Shown here: positions 6,780 through 12,691 of the stretch, in pieces
Layout of the letters: each line of letters opens with the position of its first letter
Numbering within the stretch: the first letter of the stretch is position 1
From: DASZGI01 sp035938995
GTDB taxonomy: Bacteria > Actinomycetota > Actinomycetes > Streptomycetales > Catenulisporaceae
Assembly (NCBI RefSeq): GCF_035938995.1
Contig: NZ_DASZGI010000346.1
Coordinates: forward strand, 1 to 12,691
Length of the DNA stretch: 12,691 nucleotides
Direction of reading: 5' to 3'
Notes under the pieces: generated by a model
Database searches by the model: none
What the model was told of the DNA's origin: nothing
The model's input: only the letters and a program-made list of their open reading frames with translations
Translations under genes and position numbers: made by a program

Positions 6780-8404
6780 CGGGGGAACCGATCGTCGTGC
6801 CGGAGGGGTACCTTGTGGACCGCTGGCGCGTCAGGGAGCTGATCGGCAGCGGTGCGTGGGGGAGTGTCTACGCGGCGGACGAGGTCGGCGACGAAGACGG
6901 ACATACAGGTGCGACGACCGGCCGCGCCGCGCTGAAGTTCCTGCCGACCGCCTACCTGACGCCGGGTCAGCGCGCGCTGCTCAAGGAGGTCGTCGAGCGC
7001 GAGTCCCGCTTCAGCCTGCGCGCCGACCATCCACACCTGATACGGACGCTGGCCGTGCACACGCTGCGCGAACCGGACCATCCGGACCTCGACGGCGCGG
7101 TCGTGCTCGTGATGGAGCGCGCGGCGGCCAACCTGCGCGACCTGCTCGCGGGCGACGGAGTGCAGGCGCCGACACACCTGCTCGAGCAGGTCTGCGACGC
7201 ACTGGCCCACATGCACGCGGAGGGCTGGGTGCACGGCGACCTCAAGCCCGGCAATGTCCTGATCATGGACGACGGATCGGCGCGCATCGCCGACTTCGGC
7301 GTCACCGCTCAGGTCGAGGGCACTCACGCATACGCCCCGCGGATCGGGTCGTCAGACTATCTTCCGCCGGAGTGGTGGACCGAGCGGGTCGGCGAGAAGG
7401 GGATCCCGCTGCGCCCGACCGCCGACATCTGGGCGTTCGGGGTGCTGGCGCACCAGGCGCTGACCGGTGGCCTGCATCCGTTCCCCGGCGCCGCGCAGCA
7501 GTCTCGCGCGATGGCGGCGCAGAGCTATGCGAACGGCACGGCCCGGCTGCGCCTGGACGCCGCGATCGGACCGGCCTGGCGGCAGATCATCGCCGACTGT
7601 CTCGCCCCGGACCACGAATCCCGCTCCGCCCACGACGCCGCCGGAATCCTGGCCCGCATCCGCGCCGTCAGCGACGACGATGCTTATGAGCGCAGCGGTA
7701 TCGCGGACGCAGAGCCCGAGGACAGCGTCCCGACGCTCGGCGACGGACGTGTCGGTGCCGGAGTCCAGGGCGCCAAGGACACGGGGCCGGGCGACGGACG
7801 GGAGCCGTCCGGCGAGGGCGAACGGCGCGGACGCAGGCGGCTTTTCGTGTTAGGGCCCTTGGTCGTCGGCGTCGCCGCGGTCCTCGCCGTCGGCGGGTGG
7901 TGGCTGAGCAGTGACAGCGGTTCTGCGGGATCGTCCGTTCAGCGGGAGTATCTGGCCGGAGATCTGCGCCCCGACGCGGCCGTACCCGCGCAGTACCGGG
8001 ACATGATCTCCGGCGCCGCGCGGGAGTGCGCGGAGCCGGAGGTCACGCCGTCGCTGATCGCCGCGATTCTCAAGATGGAGAGCAACTTCAACCCCGCGTT
8101 CTCCGATCCGTCGACGGCGTCGTACGGCATCGCCGGATGGACTCCCGAGGTGTTCCGGTCGTGGGCCTACGGGGTGAACCAGGACTACATGAAGCCCGCC
8201 GACGCGATTCCCGCGGTCAGCCACTACCTGTGCTGGCTGGAACAGGAATACACGCGGGCGGGTCTGACCGGCGACCCGGCGGCGCTGCTCGCCGCGGGCT
8301 ACAACAGCGGCAGCAAATCCGTGATCGAGGCGAACGGGGTTCCCGCCGAGAGCAAGGCATTCGCGGACGCGGTGGCCGGATACGCGCGACAGTACGCAAG
8401 CTGA
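6776..8404 (+). CDS. Membrane Ser/Thr protein kinase with extracellular lytic transglycosylase-like domain
   Basis: The 542-residue protein starts at the ATG overlapping the previous stop. Residues about 15-295 form a Hanks-type kinase: glycine loop GSGAWGSVY (24-32), ATP-anchoring Lys54 in ALKFL, catalytic Asp155 in HGDLKPGNVL, DFG at 173-175 and DIWAFGVL in subdomain IX. The usual Arg before the catalytic Asp is Gly, making it a non-RD kinase. An acidic, Gly-rich linker (about 300-350) and an Arg-rich stop precede one membrane helix (about 356-378). The outer part (about 385-542) resembles an SLT-type lytic transglycosylase: KMESNFNP with candidate catalytic Glu435, SYGIAGWTPEVF, and AALLAAGYNSGSKSV near the end. 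PASTA repeats, the usual wall sensors of such kinases, are absent. The likely role is a receptor that binds or cuts peptidoglycan outside and signals inside, with the coupled FHA protein as partner (inference). A TTA leucine codon occurs at 7850. Confidence 0.86.
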   Translation: MTGEPIVVPEGYLVDRWRVRELIGSGAWGSVYAADEVGDEDGHTGATTGRAALKFLPTAYLTPGQRALLKEVVERESRFSLRADHPHLIRTLAVHTLREPDHPDLDGAVVLVMERAAANLRDLLAGDGVQAPTHLLEQVCDALAHMHAEGWVHGDLKPGNVLIMDDGSARIADFGVTAQVEGTHAYAPRIGSSDYLPPEWWTERVGEKGIPLRPTADIWAFGVLAHQALTGGLHPFPGAAQQSRAMAAQSYANGTARLRLDAAIGPAWRQIIADCLAPDHESRSAHDAAGILARIRAVSDDDAYERSGIADAEPEDSVPTLGDGRVGAGVQGAKDTGPGDGREPSGEGERRGRRRLFVLGPLVVGVAAVLAVGGWWLSSDSGSAGSSVQREYLAGDLRPDAAVPAQYRDMISGAARECAEPEVTPSLIAAILKMESNFNPAFSDPSTASYGIAGWTPEVFRSWAYGVNQDYMKPADAIPAVSHYLCWLEQEYTRAGLTGDPAALLAAGYNSGSKSVIEANGVPAESKAFADAVAGYARQYAS

Positions 8405-8433
8405 TACGGCGCGCGGGGAAGGGAGCACGGAGC

Positions 8434-8443
8434 CTAGGCCTAG
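8434..8443. repeat. Perfect 10-bp palindrome CTAGGCCTAG at convergent gene ends
   Basis: CTAGGCCTAG is its own reverse complement and includes the TAG stop of the minus-strand reductase (8440-8442). The 35-base gap between the two convergent stops holds no other stem. CTAG is usually rare in high-GC genomes, so two overlapping copies stand out, but the element is too short to call a terminator. Confidence 0.3.
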
Positions 8444-10056
8444 AACGCGAAGCGCTCGTGGTGCAGGCGGCGTCGGTTGACCCCGGCCCGGCGCAGCGCC
8501 AGGCGCGCCGCCTCGACCATCCCGGGCGGGCCGCACAGGAACACGTCCCGGTCCGCGACATCCGGAACCAGGTACTTGAGACGCTCGGCGCTCAGCGGCC
8601 GGGGCATCGCGTCCCGCTTGCCGAGCAGGTAGTGCACGGTGAGCCGGCCGTTGCGCTGCATCCACTCGAGTTCCTGCGCGAAGACGACCTCTCCCATGTC
8701 CGAGGCCCGGTAGATCAGCACGATGTCCGTGGCGGTGGAGGTCAGCGCGTCGGCGAGGGCGCGCAGCGGCGTGATCCCGATCCCGCCGGCCAGCAACAGG
8801 ACCTTGCGGCGGGTGCGCAGCGCGGCGGTGAACGCCCCGTACGGGCCCTCGGCCAGCACCCGCGTTCCAGGCTTGACGTTCTGGAGCGCGCGGCTGTGAT
8901 TGCCCAGTGCCCCGACCGTGACCCGTAGCCATTCCCGGTTGGGCGCTGCGGACAGGGAGAACGGATGCGTCTGCCACCAAGACCCGCGGGCCAGGAACCG
9001 CCAGCGGAAGAACTGGCCGGGCTGGGCGCCGAGCCGGCGCAGGTTGCGCCCGCCGAGGTAGATCGAGACCGTGTCGGGGCCCTCGGGCTTGACCGCGGTC
9101 ACGTACAGGCCGTGCCGATATGCCAGGCGCAGCGGGCCTCCGATACGGAATACGATCACTGCGAGGCCTGTCGCGACATAGGCAGCGCCCCACGCCCAGC
9201 GGGCCGTCGCGTTCCCGGAGAACGTCGGGCCGAGCACGATCTGGTGCGCGAATGCCAGTGCCAGCGAGACGTACACGCTCAGGTGGATGTAATACCAGAG
9301 CTCGTAGGGCAGCCGGCGGCGGATCGCGCGCAGCGAGATCAGGCCGATGAGAAGGAAGAACCCGGTGCCGACTGCGGCCAGTCCGACGTAGGCGGTGTGC
9401 ATGAGCAGGGTCACGACCTCGCCGGGCACCGCCTTCGCCACGCCGTTCGCGTATCCCACGACGATCGTGCCCACGTGCGCGATCAGCACGATCACCACCC
9501 ACTCGCCCATGCGGCGGTGCGCGGCGGCCAGGCGGTCCGAGCCGATCCCCCGTTCCAGCCACGGGACCCGCGCCATCATCAGCACCTGGACCATGAGCAG
9601 ATACGCGGCGAGCATCCCGAGCGCGTCCCCGGTCGTGGTGAACGCCTCGCCGCTGGTGGCGAAACTCAGACCCTGGGTGTCCGCCCAGAACAGCCCGAGC
9701 AGGACGACGCCGCCGACCGCGGCGGCGGCGAGCATCACGGCGACCCGCACGTCGGGGCGGACGTTGTTGGCTCCGCGTGGCCGGCGCCGCATCGGCCGGG
9801 CCTGAAGCGCCGCCGGCCGCACGACGATGTCGCGCGTGCGCAGGGAGACCGAACCGAGCGTCGCGGTGCCGCGCTCCAGCCACGACCGGCGCTGCGCAGG
9901 AACCCGCGGCATCGCGCCCGCCACCGAGCCGTTCGGGCGTGTGTTATACGGGGGCGCGGTGTTGGGGAACGCCGGTGGCGCCGCCGGCGGTCGTGGCCGC
10001 GGGCGGCGCTGTTCGCGGGAGAGGAACAAATCGACAGCGTCCGGTGGCTGCGTCAT
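8440..10056 (-). CDS. Ferric reductase-like heme/flavin membrane oxidoreductase
   Basis: The 538-residue protein has a Pro/Arg-rich cytoplasmic N-terminus (about 1-100), then about six membrane helices (105-305) of the ferric-reductase-like type. His180, His194, His220, His258 and His271 are candidate heme ligands. A flavodoxin-reductase module follows: FAD motif HPFSLS (364-369), NAD(P) loop AGGIGITPLRAL (423-434), FLCGPPGM (506-513) and the C-terminal HHERFAF typical of this fold. Such proteins pass electrons from NAD(P)H through FAD and heme across the membrane, to ferric iron or to partner redox proteins. No FMN-binding partner gene and no IdeR/DmdR-type iron box is visible nearby. The start at 10056 is preferred because AAGGCAGG lies seven bases upstream (10064-10071); an ATG at 10077 in the same frame has no such site. 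It converges on the kinase and is divergent from the phosphoesterase. Confidence 0.88.
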   Translation of the reverse strand: MTQPPDAVDLFLSREQRRPRPRPPAAPPAFPNTAPPYNTRPNGSVAGAMPRVPAQRRSWLERGTATLGSVSLRTRDIVVRPAALQARPMRRRPRGANNVRPDVRVAVMLAAAAVGGVVLLGLFWADTQGLSFATSGEAFTTTGDALGMLAAYLLMVQVLMMARVPWLERGIGSDRLAAAHRRMGEWVVIVLIAHVGTIVVGYANGVAKAVPGEVVTLLMHTAYVGLAAVGTGFFLLIGLISLRAIRRRLPYELWYYIHLSVYVSLALAFAHQIVLGPTFSGNATARWAWGAAYVATGLAVIVFRIGGPLRLAYRHGLYVTAVKPEGPDTVSIYLGGRNLRRLGAQPGQFFRWRFLARGSWWQTHPFSLSAAPNREWLRVTVGALGNHSRALQNVKPGTRVLAEGPYGAFTAALRTRRKVLLLAGGIGITPLRALADALTSTATDIVLIYRASDMGEVVFAQELEWMQRNGRLTVHYLLGKRDAMPRPLSAERLKYLVPDVADRDVFLCGPPGMVEAARLALRRAGVNRRRLHHERFAF

Positions 10057-10063
10057 CTCGCGA

Positions 10064-10071
10064 CCTGCCTT
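10064..10071 (-). promoter_or_regulatory. Ribosome binding site deciding the ATG 10056 start
   Basis: On the minus strand AAGGCAGG lies seven bases before the ATG at 10056. The alternative ATG at 10077 is preceded by GC-rich sequence without an AGGA-like core. Confidence 0.45.
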
Positions 10072-10326
10072 CGTCATGGCTGCCGACGCAGCCCCGGTGG
10101 CAGAGCACGGCTGATGCGGCGATCGGGTTCACCGCGGCGGCGGCCCGTCGCCGGCGGCATCCGCCCCATTCCCGATGAATCAGCATCTTGCTTTCTAAAC
10201 GGCAGGACACGGGCATGCGTGCCGCTGTTGGGCTGATGTTCGCCGGCCGGTGCCCGCAGTGATGATCTCCCGTTGCCGCGCACCGCCTACGGTACGGCCC
10301 GTTGGCTGCCCCCGCTGGGAGAGAAC
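10072..10326. other. Divergent intergenic region between reductase and phosphoesterase
   Basis: This region should hold two divergent promoters, but I could not find a convincing -10/-35 pair on either strand. An AT-richer patch at about 10174-10200 contains the imperfect palindrome GATGAATCAGCATC (four-base arms). No small gene, iron box or riboswitch is recognised. GGGAG at 10317-10321 is the ribosome binding site for the ATG at 10327. Confidence 0.35.
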
Positions 10327-12303
10327 ATGGACCACGAGCACGACACCGCCCCGGACGGCTGCGCAGGCCACGACTGCCCCCGCACCGCGGACTTCGACTC
10401 GGCCGGACCCGCCGCCACCGGCCGCCGCGCGTTCCTGCGCACCACCGGGCTCCTCGGCGCCGGCGTCGCAACCCTCGGACTCGGCTCGGGCGTGCTCGCC
10501 CCGGCACCCGCCTCTGCCTCCGCCGCGAGCGACCCCTACGACGTCACCACTGTTGCAGAAGGCACTGGCTCCGGCGGACGGTGGCGCCCCGACACCGAGA
10601 GCCCCCGCTTCACCCTCGTGGTGATGCCGGACACCCAGTACCTCTTCGACCAGGACCGCATCCACCCCGCCCCGCTCGAGGCCTCGCTGCGCTACGTCCT
10701 GGACCCCGGCGACGACCAGAACATCGTCTTCCTCGCCCACCTCGGCGACGTGACCCAGAACGGGCTGGCTGAGGAGTACGCCGCCGCGGGACCGGTGTTC
10801 GAGGTGCTCGACCAGAAGAACGCCGCCTACAGCGTCATCGCCGGCAACCACGACGTCAGCGGCGACGACCAGCGCGGCGCGACGCCCTACCTGGACACGT
10901 TCAACCCGGCCCGGTTCGCCCACTCGCCGGCCTACGGCGGTTCGAGCCCTGACGGCTACAACCACTACCACGTCTTCCGCGCGGGCGGCCGGGAGTGGCT
11001 GCTGCTGGGGCTCGACTGGCGGCTCTCGCCGGCCGGATTCGCCTGGGCCAACTCGGTCCTGGCCGCGCACCCGAGCCTGCCGGCGATCGTCACCACCCAC
11101 GAGATCGCCTACGCCGACGACAGCGGCCAGGCGTATCTCTCCTCGTACGGGCAGCAGCTGTGGGACGGCCTGATCAAGGACAACGACCAGATCTTCCTGA
11201 CGCTCAACGGCCACTACTGGCCGCCCGGCTCGACCACGCTGCAGAACACCGCGGGCAACGACGTGCACGTACACATCACCAACTACCAGAACCGCTACTA
11301 CGGCGGCGCGGCGATGATCCGGACCTACCGCTTCGACACCGACCGCGACACCGTCGACGTGGCCACCTTCTCCCCGTGGATCAGAGACCTGGCCGAGGAC
11401 GACGTCAACAAGCTGGCCAGCCAGGAGATCGACCTGACCGGCGCGGTCGACTACTTCTCCATCCCCCTCGACTTCGTGCAGCGCTTCGCGAAGTTCGCCC
11501 CGGTCCCGCCGCGCCCGCCCCGCCCGGCCGGCCAGATGCTGGTGCGCGGCACGCTCGCCTACTGGCGCTTCGACAGCGGGAACGCGGACGGCTCGGCCGT
11601 CGCCGACAACGTGGTCGTCAAGGACCTGACCGGCCTGGGCAACGACCTGGTCAAGACGACCGTCCCCGGCAGCCCGGGCACGCCGCTGACCTGGTCCAGC
11701 GCGTTCCATCCGGACCAACCCGGACACGGCAGCCTCTACTTCGCCGGACAGGGCAACCCGTTGCAGGGCGCGTATCTGCAGACCGTGCCTTCGGCCCCGC
11801 TCAACGCCGAGACGTTCGAGCGCGGCTACACCTTCGAGGCCTTCTTCAAGCTGCCGGCCGACTGGGACTCGTCGCAGAACGCGTGGACCGCGATGCTCAG
11901 CCGCTGGGGCATGAGCGGCGAGGCCGGCAAGCACGGCGGCGCGACCGACCCGCAGGAGCCGATCGTCACCCTGAGCCTGTCCGGCGACCGCGAACTGCAG
12001 TGGTGCGTCTATCCGCTCGACCGGACCGACTCGTCCACCAACTGGGGCCACGAGCTTCCGCTGGACGCGTGGTGGCATGTCGCCGTGGTCAACGACGGCA
12101 CCCTGACCAAGATGTACGTCGACGGCTGCGAGCTGGTCCGCAACCCGTCGACCCCCGCCGTGGGCCTCACCACTCTGCTGCACTCGTGGCTGCTGGGCGG
12201 CTACGAGTACGCCGGCACGATCAACCAGATCTTCCACGGCTACATCGGCGACGTCCGCGTCGTGAACCGCCCGCTCAAGACCAGCCAGTTCATGAACGCG
12301 TGA
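10327..12303 (+). CDS. Tat-exported metallophosphoesterase with C-terminal LamG-like domain
   Basis: The 658-residue protein starts at an ATG five bases after GGGAG. A twin-arginine signal, GRRAFLRTTG (Arg33-Arg34), with a hydrophobic stretch and a cut near ASASAAS (about 60-65), predicts export already folded, which suits a metalloenzyme. The calcineurin-like domain (about 95-385) shows the metal motifs in order: MPDTQY (Asp102, with Gln104 where many relatives have His), LGDVT (Asp141), GNHD (Asn174-Asp176), TTHE (His258) and NGHYW (His296). Residues about 410-655 form a concanavalin-like LamG domain (start LAYWRFDSGN; later a WWHVAVVNDGTLTKMYVDG segment), probably for binding carbohydrate or another surface. 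The role is hydrolysis of an extracellular phosphomonoester or phosphodiester; the substrate is unknown. It is divergent from the reductase and followed by a hairpin, so it looks monocistronic. Confidence 0.87.
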   Translation: MDHEHDTAPDGCAGHDCPRTADFDSAGPAATGRRAFLRTTGLLGAGVATLGLGSGVLAPAPASASAASDPYDVTTVAEGTGSGGRWRPDTESPRFTLVVMPDTQYLFDQDRIHPAPLEASLRYVLDPGDDQNIVFLAHLGDVTQNGLAEEYAAAGPVFEVLDQKNAAYSVIAGNHDVSGDDQRGATPYLDTFNPARFAHSPAYGGSSPDGYNHYHVFRAGGREWLLLGLDWRLSPAGFAWANSVLAAHPSLPAIVTTHEIAYADDSGQAYLSSYGQQLWDGLIKDNDQIFLTLNGHYWPPGSTTLQNTAGNDVHVHITNYQNRYYGGAAMIRTYRFDTDRDTVDVATFSPWIRDLAEDDVNKLASQEIDLTGAVDYFSIPLDFVQRFAKFAPVPPRPPRPAGQMLVRGTLAYWRFDSGNADGSAVADNVVVKDLTGLGNDLVKTTVPGSPGTPLTWSSAFHPDQPGHGSLYFAGQGNPLQGAYLQTVPSAPLNAETFERGYTFEAFFKLPADWDSSQNAWTAMLSRWGMSGEAGKHGGATDPQEPIVTLSLSGDRELQWCVYPLDRTDSSTNWGHELPLDAWWHVAVVNDGTLTKMYVDGCELVRNPSTPAVGLTTLLHSWLLGGYEYAGTINQIFHGYIGDVRVVNRPLKTSQFMNA

Positions 12304-12304
12304 G

Positions 12305-12337
12305 CGCGATCTGGAACAGCCGCCGTAGAAGATCGCG
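12305..12337 (+). terminator. Hairpin just after the metallophosphoesterase stop
   Basis: CGCGATCT (12305-12312) and AGATCGCG (12330-12337) are perfectly complementary over 8 bp with a 17-base loop. The hairpin begins one base after the stop. There is no U tract. It would plausibly end the phosphoesterase transcript and separates it from the remnant downstream. Confidence 0.5.
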
Positions 12338-12364
12338 GAGACGACGGACATGCGGCTGGCGTTC

Positions 12365-12524
12365 TGCTGGCTGCGTGTCCGGCGCCGACTTCCACCGCGT
12401 GCGCGCGGACAAGGCGCGCGACGTGCCGACTTTCGTGCTTGCCGACGTCGAGGAGCTCACGATCTCCGACAGCTGCCCGGTCGAGGACATCCGCCTCGAC
12501 CGGGTCGAGCACAGGGAACTTTGA
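12365..12524 (+). pseudogene. C-terminal remnant resembling a beta-helix glycoside hydrolase (GH28-like)
   Basis: About 50 codons end at the TGA at 12522. They read CVSGADFHRVRADKA, a VPTFVLADVEELTISDS turn pattern, then DIRLDRVEHREL. The regular strand-turn spacing and charged end resemble the last coils of parallel beta-helix hydrolases such as glycoside hydrolase family 28; the family call is from memory of such tails and is not firm. No signal, catalytic part or ribosome binding site comes before it: the same frame upstream only runs, out of phase, through the phosphoesterase gene. A GTG at 12300 overlapping the phosphoesterase stop could open a 74-residue frame, but its first 25 residues are Arg-rich and unlike protein of this type. 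A decayed fragment is the better reading; an unusual small gene is the alternative. Confidence 0.42.
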
Positions 12525-12552
12525 GCGCGAGCTCTGAACCGGAGTGGACGCG

Positions 12553-12691
12553 CTAGGCCCCGGACTGGAACTCCGCCCAGCGCCCGGGGTCGAAGCCGCT
12601 GGGCACCCGCGGGCGGTCGAACAGGATCGAGCGCTCGCGCACGGCCCGCGCGGTCTCGGAGGTCTGCCGGTCCAGGACGGCGTCGATCTCC
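12553..12691 (-). CDS. C-terminal end of an unidentified gene (partial)
   Basis: On the minus strand an open frame enters from the right edge and gives 45 residues before the TAG at 12553-12555. It contains EIDAVLDRQTSETARAV, then RERSILFDRPRVP, and ends in WAEFQSGA. Third positions are strongly G or C, as expected for coding DNA in this genome, and the helix-then-loop composition looks like a soluble protein. I do not recognise the family. It converges on the remnant ending at 12524. Confidence 0.55.
   Translation of the reverse strand, partial: EIDAVLDRQTSETARAVRERSILFDRPRVPSGFDPGRWAEFQSGA

Noticed and set aside
7850..9883. Very long minus-strand open frame (677 codons)
   Set aside because: It runs in another frame through the reductase and antisense to the kinase end; composition is Arg/Ala/Pro with no motifs.
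10195..12351. Minus-strand open frame of 718 codons
   Set aside because: It is the antisense shadow of the metallophosphoesterase, whose five metal motifs and Tat signal settle the coding strand.

Overview
The window reads as chromosomal DNA of a high-GC actinomycete. Genes have strongly GC-biased third positions, GTG and ATG starts behind GGAAAGG-like ribosome binding sites, and Sec or Tat export signals rich in Arg and Ala. The protein families (S53 protease of the Streptomyces type, FHA protein with a kinase, secreted phosphodiesterases) fit Streptomycetales or Catenulisporales, but I cannot name a genus. I see no tRNA, rRNA, CRISPR array, insertion sequence or phage gene.

Left part (1-1805): a membrane-anchored Ser/Pro-rich protein, probably cut by the left edge, converges with one base between stops on a secreted PI-PLC-like phosphodiesterase. 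A 217-base divergent region separates the PI-PLC from a two-gene secreted-protease operon (2023-5619). Its first gene resembles the flanks of a large subtilisin-type protease but has no catalytic domain. Its second gene is an S53-type serine-carboxyl protease with all catalytic residues. The operon ends in three 11-bp-phased copies of CTGACAT and a perfect 16-bp-stem hairpin.

Middle part (5907-8404): a translationally coupled pair encodes an FHA protein with a probable DNA-binding C-terminus and a membrane Ser/Thr kinase whose outer domain looks like a lytic transglycosylase. This suggests a cell-wall sensing route: wall-binding domain outside, kinase inside, FHA/DNA-binding partner. It is the most interesting system in the window. 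The kinase gene also carries the only leucine TTA codon I noticed in the clear genes.

Right part (8440-12691): a ferric-reductase-like heme/flavin membrane oxidoreductase on the minus strand converges on the kinase. Divergent from it is a Tat-exported metallophosphoesterase with a C-terminal LamG-like domain, followed by a hairpin. After that come a short open frame resembling the tail of a beta-helix glycoside hydrolase, probably a remnant, and the C-terminal end of an unidentified minus-strand gene cut by the right edge.

Five of the seven substantial proteins are exported or have an outer domain, so the region is mostly about the cell surface and extracellular degradation. The PI-PLC and metallophosphoesterase hint at phosphodiester scavenging, but nothing seen proves co-regulation.
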